The notes under the pieces are model-generated. The model did not search any database. It was not told where the DNA came from and saw nothing but the letters and a program-made list of their open reading frames with translations. The position numbers were made by a program, and so were the translations under genes. From positions 120,547,000 through 120,610,999 of the forward strand of contig CM041776.1 of assembly GCA_023374045.1 (NCBI GenBank): a stretch of DNA of 64,000 bases. The letters run 5' to 3'. Within the stretch, counting starts at the first letter, position 1. Each line of letters begins with the position of its first letter. The stretch comes from Limonium bicolor. Lineage: Eukaryota > Streptophyta > Magnoliopsida > Caryophyllales > Plumbaginaceae. Shown piece after piece: positions 22,758 through 35,800 of this stretch.

Positions 22758-23366
22758 ACGTAGTATCCATCTTTTTGGCATAATCTCACCATCTAGCGAA
22801 AGTCCTTGAGAGGTTGGCTTGTGGGATAGTCATGGGAGACATGGTCTCCTTATTTTCTCCTCTCCTAGGTTAGGGGCTAAAGTCTATTGTATGAGAGTTC
22901 TAATTAGTCCCGTTATAATATTATCTCTTCTTTTTCATTGCAGAAACATCTTTAGGTTAAGGGTATTAACATTATGGGTTAGCAAAGAACGCGCCTCACA
23001 TGCTGGCCTCCCTCCCTCATTTTTAGCGTTCTCCAGGGGTTGAAGGATCCCTTCTTCGGTGCTTCTCAAACTACTACTGCCCTCTGCAATGCATGCTCGT
23101 CTAATCTTTGAAATTTCGTGCCAACTTATAAAGGTCAATAGTTTTGCTCGCCTCCTTTGCACATTCTCTTAGCATGTCTACTCTGAATCACATGATTGGT
23201 TCCTCTACTGTCTTCTACCTCTTCCTTAGGATACTGTTTCAAGTTCTTGGCTACCTTTAGCCTTATTTCGACCGTGAGAATATGATCGCTCTCTCTTGCT
23301 TTCTCTAGGTAGCGGCTGGCTACCTAATTGCGTGTACCAACTAGTCTCCTACTGGCCATTAAGTTG
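22758..23366 (+). other. Pyrimidine-rich stretch, possible LINE 5' leader
   Basis: No gene is recognised. The plus strand is rich in CT runs (CTCCTCTCCTAGG, CTTCTACCTCTTCC) and leads into the ORF1-like pseudogene at about 23367. That arrangement is compatible with a plant LINE 5' untranslated region, but this is inference. Confidence 0.3.
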
Positions 23367-24760
23367 TGTCAAATATGGAAGATATGCGGGTTCAGTCAAT
23401 CGATGAAATAACTCTCATTGTGCGAGGTTAATGCTCACCGTGGATGAACAAATAACTACCTCCATGGATGATCTTGTTAACATCACTAATTCTTTTCCGC
23501 TTCTCAACATCCTTCTCGATAAGCTCTTTTTTTGTAAACCTACCGATGTCCATGTTGTTGAATCCACCATTGATTGGGTTTGGCAAATGAACGGAAAACT
23601 TAAAGTTCACTTGGCTGTAGGGATGTCAATCTAGACCCGAATCTGAAACCCAACCTGAAACTGACCCGTAAAATTCCTGGCTTGGGTTGAGATTTTTGAC
23701 CCGAAAAGATTTTCGGGTCGGGTTCGGGTTGGGTCATTGAAATCCGCTTCGGGTTCAGGTTGAACCTGTCAACCCATAACCCAGAAAAAATTTAATTAAA
23801 AATTAAAAATATGTTACATTTAATGACTTAAATTAGTGTTTAATGATTAATTTATGACTAAAATAAACATTTAATTAGTAACTTATGATTAAATATAGTA
23901 CGTAACAATTAATCAATATTAAAGTACTATGTTTGTTTATCAAAGAATCCAAAATTTTAAAAATAAAATAAAATTTTGAAAAAATCCCGCTCCGGGTTCG
24001 GGTTGAAGAATTCTAACCCGCTCCTGGTTCGGGTCGTGTTCGGGTTGACCTAAACTATTCGGGTCTGGTTCGGGTTGAACTTAACACGACCCGAAACCCA
24101 ATTTTGACACCCCTACTTGGCTGGATCCAATCTCTTCTTGCTTGAGTTTGAGACACCGGACTCCTTGCATGTGGTTTTTCCCCAGGTCCTTGAACCTTTG
24201 ATGGCTCTTGTTGGTTTTTCAAAATATTGATATAGCAAAGGTGCCAAATTAAGGATCATAATTTCCTCTATCTTCCCATCTGCGTTCGTGTTCATGATGT
24301 CCCCTTCATTCTTCACCATAAGGGATTTTTTGAATGATTAGGATCACGCTTTGGGAGCTTTCTCGAGTAGGAAGATGAAGAGGGAGGGTCGGGCGGTGAA
24401 TCTCTTCGGTTCATAGTCCTTCTCGACCTCTATATGCCCCTCCTTAGGGGCATGAAGGTACGCATTGAAGCTTTCAATTTAGTCTTACAGGTCATGTATG
24501 AAAAGATGTCTCATATCTGCTTCAGATGTGGCTCGTTTCTTCACGCCATTAAGGAATGCCATGATCAGTCTAAATTCTCTGGAAGAGTTTACCCTTATGG
24601 GCCTTACATGAGGGCATCTAATTCTAGACCTAGACGGATGAGCACCGCCGAGGAGGGTATGAAGATCTTGAAGATTATTTGTGGTTTGGATGCTCATTGT
24701 GGTGGTGTCAATAAGGGAGGAGTGAAACCTTCAGTCAACAATCAGGTTACTACAGTCTAG
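23367..24760 (+). pseudogene. LINE ORF1-like DUF4283/zinc-knuckle protein, broken and interrupted
   Basis: Plant L1 ORF1 proteins, which are RNA-binding chaperones, carry DUF4283 followed by a CCHC knuckle. Here 23431-23617 reads LLDKLFFCKPTDVHVVESTIDWVWQMNGKLKV, resembling the start of DUF4283. A hAT element then interrupts it (23618-24115). Downstream, in broken frames, come a VRVHDVPFILHHKGFFE-like segment and the knuckle CFRCGSFLHAIKEC (about 24506-24550, spaced CX2CX8C with a His, a variant of CX2CX4HX4C). It has several stops and frameshifts. It differs from the ORF1 at 25564, so it is a separate copy or a domesticated relative that has decayed. Confidence 0.6.
23618..24115. mobile_element. 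Non-autonomous hAT-like element, 498 bp
   Basis: The terminal inverted repeats are TAGGGATGTCAA at the left and TTGACACCCCTA at the right. They are flanked by a perfect 8 bp duplication CTTGGCTG at 23610-23617 and 24116-24123, which is diagnostic of hAT transposition. The subterminal regions are filled with inverted CGGGTT/AACCCG repeats (GGGTCGGGTTCGGGTT and similar) around an AT-rich core. It is non-coding. The intact duplication suggests fairly recent insertion. Confidence 0.88.
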
Positions 24761-25525
24761 AGGTGTTGAGGGCTAACCCAGCTCCACTTAAGCACGAGAG
24801 TGATGATACTGCTCAAGGATCTCCCAAAAGAAAGAGAGACACACTGATAGGTTAACAATGATGGTATCCTAGAGGAGGGAGGGAGGGGTCCTCCCATAAG
24901 TCCGGTTCGCGAGCAAAATGGAGAAGAAACGCAAATCAAGCTCCCTAACCAAGGAACCTCAGTTGATTGTTAACTTGATTCACATGCAGGAACCAACCCG
25001 GGATGCTCAGACTAGTACTAACTTTACAACAACCTCTGAAGATCATGAGGGCACAACCCATCAACCTTGGTTAATCCTACTGTACCTATGGTTGTTCCCC
25101 TATGTTCAATAACGGTCTTTCGTAGTTTGATTTTATTAGTAATTACCCTTCAAATGTATCTTTATGCTTTCGATAAGTTTAGGATTATTTATCACATCCC
25201 GTTTAGATCGGTTATCCCTGATGTTTCAATTAGGTATTTATTAAGACTGGTGTTCATCCAGCGGTTCGTGGATGCGGGTCTTTCTATCCCAAGTCGTGAA
25301 GTTTTGGCTTATGTTTGCTATGGGTATTTAATTTGAAGGAAGGAGATACTTCCTCCCCTCATTCGTCAATTAGACTCTTTCTTTGGGGCATGACATGTGA
25401 CCCAATATAATTCAAAATTTAATAAAAAGATGATGGAGAACACGAAAAAACCAAATATGAATGGGTCTTATTTTTAAAAAATGTGCACGTGAAAAAATAG
25501 TTTAAGTTTAGTACTTTTCGTTCAT
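24761..25525 (+). other. Unassigned, probably rest of the decayed LINE
   Basis: This follows the zinc-knuckle pseudogene and has short unremarkable frames only. The part near 24780-25060 could be the decayed C-terminal half of ORF1, but nothing diagnostic is visible. Confidence 0.3.
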
Positions 25526-25563
25526 AAATATGCCTACTAGCCATATCTGGGGGAAACATTTGG

Positions 25564-26579
25564 GGGCTTCAATGTGGTCAGAGAATTTGTGAAAAGAGCC
25601 TGGAACTTCGTAGCTACCCCTCAAATTCTTCTTCATAATGAGGGATGGTTCCTATTCCGGTTTGATAAAGAGGAGGACCTCCAACAAGTCCTAGACAAGG
25701 GCCCCTGGCTCCTGTACTCGTCCCCTCTGGTCCTTAAAAAATGGTCCCAGACTTTTCCTTTAATCCAAAAGATCTTAATCGCATCCCCGTTTGGATTCAG
25801 CTCCCAGGCCTTCATACTAGCCTATGGTCCCAATCTAGCCTTAGAAAGATCTACTCTAAGATTGGCTCACCTCTTCATACTGATCAATCCACAGCCTCAA
25901 AAACTAGGATTTCCTATGCTAGATTCCTTATAGAAGTGGACTTCAACATTGAGCTGGTTAGGGAAATCAAGATACGTGCCCCTAGTGGCTCCATGGTTCA
26001 GCATGTCGTTTATGAATGGGAGCCAATCACTTGCTCTTCCTGCAGCCTCCTTGGACATTCGTCTGCTCGCTTCCCAAGCATTGCCCGCCCTGGACCAGCC
26101 CGATCCGGGCACTCTCAGGTGTCTAAACAGCCCTCCCTCCGCTCTTCTCCTTCGCCTCTGGGTCTTGCCTCGAGAGAGAGCCCTCAGTTCGTCGCTCTAG
26201 CCCAGAAGACAACCTGCAGGCTTCCCTAGCTCAGCCTGCCCCATCTGATAAAGAAGCTCCTCAGTCCACCGTTATTAAGGCTCCTAGCCCCAAATCTTCG
26301 AAGACTCCTAGCCCCCACCCTGGTCCTCTTGACCCTGATTCCTCAGGTGGTCGCTTTCCTCCCCTCACATAATAACCCTAAGTTAATGATGTCCCCCTCT
26401 CTTCAGATTGTGCTAAATCCCATTGCTGAAGAATCTTGGCTGGAGGTCCCCTCCAATGGAAGGAGCCCCCCTGATAAGGCTCTGCAGCCTATCCCTAAGG
26501 ACCTTTCCCTCCAACTTACTAATTCATTTGCTATCTTGGAGAAGGGCATTGCCCTTCACGCCCCCTCCTCTACCCCTTC
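25564..26579 (+). pseudogene. LINE ORF1 (DUF4283 plus zinc knuckle), broken
   Basis: The frame from about 25564 reads VVREFVKRAWNF, then FRFDKEEDLQQVLDKGPWLL, a clear DUF4283 signature. After a frameshift near 25740 it continues LNRIPVWIQLPGLHTSLWS and the knuckle CSSCSLLGHSSARF (about 26035-26076). The last knuckle position is Phe where Cys is expected. A Pro/Ser-rich tail follows in shifting frames to about 26585. The N-terminus is missing by 5' truncation. The family role is nucleic acid binding in the retrotransposition particle; this copy is not functional. Confidence 0.8.
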
Positions 26580-27991
26580 TCTATGAATCTGGCCGTATGG
26601 AATGTTAGGGGTTGCAACGACCAACCCAAGCTCCTTGAGATCCAAAAATTTGTGGCTAATAACAAGCTGTGTTGTTAGCCTCCTCGAAACCCATGTTTCA
26701 ATCCATAATCACCATTTTATTCTAGCTCGTTTCTTCTCCGCTTGGAGTATGGTCCACAACTATGGGGTGCACCAAAGCGGGCGCATCTGGATCCTCTACA
26801 ACCCTTCCATCATCTCCCTCACCCCCTCGCATTGCTTAGATCAAATCCTTTCTTGCAAGGCTTCTATCCTAGGTAGCTTTGAGTTTACCATCTTGATTGT
26901 CTACTGGAGGAACAACCCTAGCCTTAGGACCCTCCTTTGGGAGGACATCATCAATCTCACCCACACCGTAACTGGACCGTGGGTTGTGGCAGGGGATTTT
27001 AACAATATCCTCTACGCTCAAGATAGGATCAGCATGCGTAATCCTCAGCCGAGTGACTACCGCGACTTTGCTGATTGTGTCTCCAAAGCAGAGTTATAGG
27101 ACCTTCACTTTTATGGGTGATTTTTCACCTGGTGGAATAACCAATTCGACCACAGGCGTGTCCTTGGGAAAAATGACCGCGTCTTAGTCAATGAGGAGTG
27201 GATCCTGAGGTTCCCCACGAGCTTTGCTACCTTCCTCCCTCCCCTGGTCTCGGATCATAGCCCAATGATCATCACCCTCCCCGCTCCCGCCCCCCGAAGG
27301 AGAAGCTTTAAGTTTCTCAATATTTGGACCTCGGACCCTTCTTTCCTTACCCTTGTGTGGGATGAGTGGGATATCTCACTTAGGGGGAGCCGTATGCACA
27401 CTATTGTTCAGAGGCTCCGTCATCTACGATCCGGCCTCATCTCTCTCCATAAAAAGGAGTATAGCTCCATTGGGGACAAAGGTCAAAGCCTTAGAAATGA
27501 CCTCGCCGACGTTCAAAATAACTTGGACCTCGATCCATGGAACCCAACCCTAATCTCGCAAGAGAAATCTCTGAGGCATAAGCTCCTTGCTAGAGATTCT
27601 CACGAGCTTCTGTTCCTCCGCCAACTCTCGAAAACCCGCTGGCTAAAGCTAGCAGATTCAATTCTTCCTTCTATCATAGAGCAATAAAAGCGAGAAGGAA
27701 CAAAAAACTCCATAATGTCCATTACCAATGATCAGGGGGAGGTACTCAATACTCCTCCTGACATTGAGAAATGCCTTGTTAACCACTTCCAACAATCGCT
27801 TGGTTCTAAAGCTCTCCTCTGTCGATCCTTCTCTAATCTGAGCTTGGATAATTGTAGGCTGCTAAACCAACCAGCTAGGGATTCTCTAGTCCTACCGGTG
27901 GATAATAGTGCTATTAAATCAGCGCTCTTCTCCATTGGTGATGATCAAGTCCCAGGGCTGGATGGTTACACTGCTAAATTCTTTAAAGCAG

Positions 27992-30900
27992 TGTAACACC
28001 CCTACCGTTAATCCTATGCTTACCGTCTAATCATCCTGTTAATCCTATCAGTTCGCAGTGGAAATTCTACTATTACTACGGCGGGTGGTACAACGCCGCT
28101 AACCGCCCATACGGCTAGCAAGGCTAATACTACTTACAGTGACGGTCTGATGCCTAAGTGTACCGAGCTACTACAATTACTTACTGATTATAAAAGGTAT
28201 CACACTTACATTCCTGGATTACCGAGTATTTAAAGTATGTTCAATTACATTCCCCTTTTCAATCTACCAAAAGAATGAGTTTAACAACTACTCATCTATA
28301 CCAATGCTCCATCCTTCCATTATCCAAAAAGGTGTACCCCATGGTACACCGGCTAATCAAAAACTACAACGTGTACTACTTAGTACACCATTCACCATTC
28401 AATGTTTACAATCCAAAAGAAATCAAAATAAAAACTCTTCGTCCTCTTCAACCTTCTCGAGTACCTGCGTGTAGTAAAAACATCGCCCCAAGGGGCTCAG
28501 CAAAAGCTGCGCATGAACTCCGCATATACCGCGTGCTAGCTAGGGCACGCCGACTATTTGACGTCCACTAAACATGCGGTTCATTAATTTCATACATACA
28601 TGCTTTACATACAACATACATGCATATACAATACATTATACAATTCAAGGCAACCATACAAATAGTGCACACAATGCTTACCTTCGTAGTGTTAGCCAAG
28701 TTACGCATCCGGGTTAATCGGAATGCTTATTACTCTTTTACTCGTTACATGTTGCTTACTCTTACTCTTACTTACTTACTACCATTTACATTACTTACTC
28801 ATTCTTACTTACTTACTCATACTCAAGTCAAGTCGGGATGACCTCCGGCCCGGGGACTACACCGTCCCACCACCGGGATTTACTTGACTCACCAATCCGG
28901 GATGCTACCCACTTAAGGGATTTGGGCCGCGGACCAGTTTAAGAGTCAGGAATCGGATCCAACCTCTTGTGTCTCCTCATCCTCACGCGTGGCCGAAACT
29001 ATATCGGACTTCCACTCATTCCAATTTAATTACCAATTTAAGTTAGATTGGTTAGCTTGTTAGGAATTAGTTAGAAGTCCAATCATAAACATGTTCGGTC
29101 ACAGTACATCACAACATTCATACACACATTCATATTCATCCATACATTCATTAATGAATTATACAAACTAAGAATTAAAGAAACTATACATCAATATACA
29201 ACACTACATATTCACAAGTAAACATGGTAACTCCGATTCGTGCATTTATCTTATTTGGTGATCAGTTAGCACACAACAAACAAATCAGAGTGACCAAGAT
29301 AGCATACGGGGCATGAGGAATTCATACCGTTCACCGTCGTACTTGTAATCTGACTTTCCTTCGGTGCTCACAAATCAAGTCCTATAACACACATATGTTC
29401 GAGTGATTAAATTAACTCTCATTAACTTAGTTCGATCACTCTTGCGTTTCCTAAGTCATACTTACTATGTCCTTACACTTACTATACCTACCCATTATTT
29501 ATTTACTCTTCATTGCTTTAAGTTTCTTTCCTTACTTAACATTGGTATACTTACATATATATACATATGTATACAAGGGTATACACATATATATATTATT
29601 TATTTAATTTAATTTTTTTGTAAGACCCGACCGACCTTACAAGTCCGGTCCAAGGTCGGTCGAAGTCAGTAAGGAATTACGCTGGAAAATTTCAGGGCCG
29701 ACCGACCTTGCAAGTCCGGTCCCAAGGTCGGTCCATTCCAGTAAGTTTTGGTTTCGAAATTCTGGAGTCGACCGACCTTGCATGTCCGGTCCCAAGGTTG
29801 GTCCATTCCAGTAAGTTTCGTTGCAGGCGAATTTTAGCCCGACCGACCTTGCAAGTCCGGTCGCAAGGTCGGTCCATTCCAGTAGCTTACAAGACGGAAG
29901 AATTTTGAGTCGACCGACCTTGCAAGTCCGGTCGCAAGGTCGGTCCATTCCAGTAGGTTGCATTACGGGAAATTCTTCTGGCCGACCGACCTTGCATGTC
30001 CGGTCCCAAGGTCGGTCCATTCCAGAAGGTTTCCGTCCTTTGTAAATCTGGGTCGACCGACCTTGCAAGTCCGGTCCCAAGGTCGGTCCGACCCAGTATT
30101 TGCATTTTTATTTCTGTTTTCAGTTCTATCTTTCACCCATTACTTCCCCATTGTTCTTACACTTATTCCCACATGTTTTACCACTACTTAAACACTATAA
30201 ATCATCTGTTTCATTCCTTAATTCATTTACACAAATCCTATACTAACTTACACTCTTGTTCTTCCCAAATTCCATTTCAACACTCACATAGTTTCTTCTC
30301 TAGTTGCATTTTGCTACAGATTTTAGTCATAACTCTCCCCAACTATAACTCCCTCTTCTAATGTCATTCCTATAGCTTCTAATGCATTACACACCTCTCC
30401 TAACTTACCCACTAAGCTAACTCAATTAAAATCTGTTACAACATAAATTTTCCACCTAGGTTCTAGTTCACTAAGTGTTCTATTCTTAGGCAAATTTTGA
30501 CATAGTCTCCCCTATATTTTTATACTCTCACCACATTGTTTCACACACATTATCATTATCTCACCTGTTTTCAATAACATCATTATACACTAACACTCCA
30601 ACACAATGATACACATTAAACACTATAAAATTCCTGCACACTATGTTCAACTCCCATCCCATTTGTGACAGTTTTAAAATGTCTTTTAAAGGTTTAAAAC
30701 ATTTGTTTCCTCCTACACATTACACTACCAATACACTACCATTTTACAATACATATTTTCATTACTAAAATCTGTTACATAAGCATTTACAAAGCTTATA
30801 CAAAGATGAGCATAATTACCTTGTTCTCCCTTCTAGTTTTCTTCCCTTCTTCTTGCTTCTTCCTCCTTCCTTCTTCCTCTCTCTCTACCGGTTATAGTAC

Positions 30901-31976
30901 TTCAAATCTCTAACACTACAACCCATACATATACATACTTTAATACTAAAAACTAACCCTAACATTATTTAAGCTTTTAGTGTAGGTTTTAGGGTTTAGA
31001 AATTATATTACCTTCCAAGGGTATGAGTGATGCTTGAAATAGCTCAAGAACAATATTCCTCACCCTCCAAGAGTGCCAAAATCGGCTAGAGTACAAAGGA
31101 GCAAGCAAGAGTTTAGCTTAAATCTCGTTTTGCCCTTAAGGCTAGAAAAACAATGGAGTTTCAAGAAGATTTTTACCTCAAAAGAACAAGGAGAAGAAGG
31201 TGGTTCTAGTGGTGGTCTTGAAGCTCCAAATGCTCCATACCCATGGAGATGAAAGTTCTCCTTTTCGAGTTTTGAAAAGATAGAAATGTTGCTCTTGAGG
31301 AGAGGATGACAATGGTGTAAGTTTTATAATTTTTGGAAGAGATTTGAGGGAGTAACAAGAGGAGAGAAGTAGAGGTTTTTGTGAGTTTCTTCAAAACTCC
31401 ATTGCCATCGGTTGAGAGGAAGAAAATAGAGAGGAGGGAGGAGATGGGTACGTGAGTGAGAGGATAGAGAGTAGGAGAGAGAGGGTGTGAGGTAGAGTAG
31501 TATAGTTACTTTTTGCTTTTTATTGTTTTTGTCTTTTGCTAATAAGAGGAGAGTGTGAGGGAGTGTGAGGGAGGGGTCCAAATCGGACACATACACAGCA
31601 CACACTCACAAACTTTGCTTTTTATTTTAAAAGTGGACACATAAGTTTTGGTTATTTATGTTTCTACCCCACAACTTCCCGTTTTGACAGTTTTACTAAT
31701 TTCTCGATTTATTGATTTTATTGGTTCTAGAACTTCACTAATACTTATTAATGATTATTAGTTGACCTAAATTGTTACAAGTCTATTTGACCCGCCTAAA
31801 GACACGTTTTCCCGGTTACCTCGAAAAACGTGCTTTAAGGTTCGTTAGCGATTTTAATCCATTTTAAGGATCCGTTTTCTTCGGGATTTGTTCCCTCATG
31901 ATTATTTATACTTAATTAAGTTTCTAAATTATTCATTAGCCTAATTAATCACTATTTTTAATTACGGGGTATTTCA
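27992..31976 (-). mobile_element. Solo LTR, 3985 bp, minus orientation, in LINE RT
   Basis: On the minus strand it runs TGAAATACCCCG...GGGGTGTTACA, with TG/CA ends. A perfect 5 bp duplication AGCAG flanks it (27987-27991 and 31977-31981). It has no primer site, polypurine tract or internal genes, so this is a solo LTR left by LTR-LTR recombination. The long LTR and its end sequences resemble Del/Tekay-type chromoviruses, by inference. It contains a seven-copy minisatellite (29625-30100) and a CTTA-rich tract near 28731-28830. It is clearly homologous to the LTR at 32870-36673. Confidence 0.85.
29625..30100. repeat. Minisatellite, ~71 bp unit, seven copies, GACCGACC hairpins
   Basis: Each unit contains GACCGACCTTGCAAGTCCGG followed by TCCCAAGGTCGGTCC and ATTCCAGTAAG, then a variable 20-25 bp linker. 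CGACCTTG and CAAGGTCG within the unit are complementary, so each copy can form a hairpin. Long open frames on both strands here come only from the repeat. Confidence 0.85.
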
Positions 31977-32869
31977 AGCAGCCTGACCCTTATTGGTGAC
32001 GACATTTGTGATGCAACTAAAAGCTTCTTCCACAGCGGTAGGCTCCTCAAAGAGATTAACGCCACTCTCATCATGCTTATTCCATAGTCGGACAATGCCT
32101 CATCCCCTGGAGAATACAGACCTATCTCCTGCTGCAACACCCATTATAAAATCATTAGCAAAATCCTTGCAGAGAGGCTCAAGAATGTCCTCCCCTCCTA
32201 GTGAGTGTAACCAAGGGGCTTTCATCAATGGCTGCCTCATCTCAGACAATATTCAGCTTTGCTCGTGCCTAATGAAAAACTATCAAAGAGCTCACATCTC
32301 CCCTCGATGTACAATGAAGATGGACATTAGAAAGGCCTTCGACACTGTTGACTAGACTTTCCTCCAGGACAACCTTTCCTTCCTAAACTTCCCCCGGGAA
32401 TTTAGGAATTGGATAATGCAATGTGTCAAAACCACCTCCTTCTCTATAACATCAATGGCTCCCTTCAACATCCTTCAAAGGGGAGCGAGGATTGCGCCAA
32501 AGGGACCCCCTGTCTCCTTACCTTTCGCGTGGTTATGGATATGCTCTCTCTCCTGCTTGACCAATACAGTTCTCTCCAGGCTTCCATTACCACCCATCAT
32601 GCAAATCTCTTCGTATCCCATCTTTTCTTTGCTGATGACGCCCTTCTATTTTGTAGAGGTGATCACCGCTCCATTACTCTTATGCTTGACAAAATTAATC
32701 TGTTCTCAATGCCTCTGGGTTATGCTTAACCAACCAAATCTAACCTATTCCTTGGTGGGGTTACCCCCGCGCTTGCTGACTCGCTTATTCAACTCAAGGG
32801 ATTTAACCAGGGGTCATTCCCCTATCGCTATCTGGGCATCCCTATCATAGCTAGGAAACCTAGAGCTGC

Positions 32870-35800
32870 TGAAATACCCCGTAACTAAAAATAGTGATTA
32901 ATTAGGGCTAATAAGTAATTTAGAAGCTTAATTAAGCGTAAATAATCATGAGAAAACAAATCCCGAAGAAAACGGATTAGAAACACTAACGAACCTTAAA
33001 GCACGTTTTTCGAGGAAACCGGGAAAACGTGACTTTAAGCGGGTCAAATAGACTCGTACAATATTGGTCAACCAAATAGTCATTAATAAATATTAGCGAA
33101 GCTTTAGAACCAATAAAATCAACAAAACGAGAAAAATAGTAAAAACTGTCAAAAACGGAAGTTGGGGGGTAGAAAAATAAAAACTAAAACTAGGGTGTCC
33201 ACTTTTAAAAAAAATGTGGAGTTGGTGTGTGTAGGCTGTGTCAGCCGACCCCCCCCCTCTCTCTCACCCACTCACTCACCCCCTCTTATTTGCAAAACAC
33301 ACAAAAACAATAAAGTAAACACTCACCTCACTTTACCACTCTCTCTCCTACCCATTCTCTTCACTCAGTAGCAGCCCCCATCTCCCTCACTCTCTTTTTT
33401 CTTCTTCTTTCCTCCAACCGATGGCTATGGAGAAAATGGGGAACTTACAAAAAAACACCTACTTCTCTCCTCTTGTAGGTGCCCAAACCTTCTCTAAAAA
33501 ATTATAAAAATACCACCATTGTCTTCCCCTCATCAAGGAGAGTATTTCCCTCCTTTCAAATTCGAAAACAACAAATTTCATCTCCATGGGTGTGTAGCAT
33601 TTGGAGCTTCAAGACCACCATTGGAACCACCTCCTTCTCCTTGTTATTTTGAGGTAAAAATCTTCTTGAAAACCTTACCTTTTTTCTAGCGTGTGGGCAA
33701 AACGAATTTAGGCTAAACCCTTGCTTGGTTTCCTTGTATTCTAGCCGATTTTGGCATTGTTGGTGGAGCTGGAATCTTGCTATTGAGCCATCCCAAACAT
33801 TACCTACACCCTTGCAAGGTAATGAATTTTCTAAACCCTAAAACTTACATTAAAGCTTTAAAAGAATGGTTAAGGGTTAGTGTATTAAAATGGTGTATAT
33901 GAATGGGTTGTAGCTTTAGATTGTGAAGTGCTGTAAACGGTGGAGAGGAGAGAGAAAAGAAGGGAAGAAGGAAGAAGAAAGAAGAAGAAAAGAAACTAGA
34001 AGAGGAACAAGGTAATTGTGCTCATTGTTGTCTTGTATATATGTATGTAACAGATTTTTAGTAACTTATTAAATGTGTATTGAATCTAGTAATGGGTAGT
34101 AGTGGAATGTGTAAGAGAATACAAGTGTTTTAAACCTTAAAAAGATAGTAAAACTTGTGGAAACCTAGTTGGGATTGGGATGTTAAGTGCAAGAATTTTT
34201 AAGAGTGTTTAGTGTTGGTATTTGTGTATGGGGGCTTTGTATATCTATGATTGATGAAAACAGGTGAGATGGATAGAAATGTGTGAATAAACAATGGTGA
34301 GGAGAGTATAAAAATATAGGGGAGACTATGGCAAAATTTACTTAGAAACTAGTGAAACTTATGAACTAGAAACTAGGTGAAAAATATGTTTTGTAACAGA
34401 TTTTGTTTGAGATAGTTGGAGGGGTAGATTGAGAGAGGTAACTAAGTAGTGTAATGCATTAGAAGCTTTAGAAATGACATTAGAAGAGGAAGCAATAGAT
34501 GAGGAGAGTTAGAACTAAAATCTGTAGCAAAACACAACTAGGAAAAAACTAGGGTGAGTGCTGAAATGAAACTTGGGAAAATTGTGTGTGTGAATTAGTA
34601 TAGAAATGTGTAAAGAGTTAATGAATGAACTAAGGTGTATTAGGAGTTTAATTAGCGTAAAACATGTGGGATTGAGTGTAGGAACAATGGAGAAGTAATG
34701 GGTAAGAAGAGGGACAGAAAACAGAAATAAAAATGCAAATACTGGACTGGATCGACCTTGGGACCGGACTTGCAAGGTCGGTCGAGCCCCAGATTTACAA
34801 AGGACGGAAAGCTTCTGGAATGGACCGACCTTGGGGACCGAACTTGCAAGGTCGGTCGGCCTAAAATTACCTGTAATGTAACTTACTAGAATGGACCGAC
34901 CTTGGGACCGGACATGCAAGGTCGGTCGACTCCAGAATGTCGAAACCAAAAAATCACTGGAATGGACTGTCCTTGGGACCGGACTTGGCAAGGTCGGTCG
35001 GCCCTGTAATTTTCCAGCGAATGTACTCTACTGACTTCGACCGACCTTGGGTCCGACCCTGGGTAAGGTCGGTCGGGTTCAAACAAAAAAAAATATAATT
35101 ATAATAAGTATATATGTGTGGTATGTATATGAGAACACCCTTGTTAAGTAAGGAAGTAACTTAAAGTAATGGAAAGTAAGTAAACAATTCGTAAGTATAA
35201 GAATTTCAAAGACTTAGTAAGTATGAGTTAGGAAACGTAAGAGAAATCGAGTTGAGTTAATGATAGTTAGATTAATCGCTCGATCATATGTATGCTATAG
35301 GACTTGATTTGTGAGCACCGAAGGAAAGTTGGGATACAAGTACAACGGTGAACGGTATGAATTCCTCATGCCCCGTATGCTATCTTGGTTACTCTGATTT
35401 GTTGTGTTGTGTGCTAATTGATCACCAAATAAGATAAATGCACGAATCAGAGTTATTATGCTTACCTGTGAATATGTAGTGTTGTATGTTGTGAATATTG
35501 TCTTTAAACCATAGTTTGTATAATTCATGAAATGTATGGATGATAATGAATGTGTGTATGTATGATATATTGTATTGTGACCGAATGTGTTTGAGATTGG
35601 ACTTCTAACTGATTCTAACAAGCTAACCAATCTAACTTAAATTGGTAATTAAATTGGAATGAGTAGAAGTCCGATATAGTTTCGGCCACGCGTGAGGATG
35701 CGGAGACACAAGAGGTTGGATCCAAGTCCTGACTCCTAAACTGGTCCGCGGCCCAAATCCCTTAAATGGGTAGCATCCCGATTGGTGAGTCAGTAAATCC

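Noticed and set aside
26602..27099. Independent 165-codon gene
   Set aside because: It is the endonuclease portion of the LINE ORF2 after a frameshift from the true start at 26583.
29637..30191. Long open frames of up to 147 codons on both strands
   Set aside because: They are generated by the 71 bp minisatellite, whose length and composition avoid stops in several frames; the protein is a translated repeat.
31206..31605. Minus-strand frames near 31206-31605 (and 33162-33371 on the plus strand)
   Set aside because: Mirror positions in the two solo LTRs with CT-rich low complexity; frames are not conserved between the two copies.
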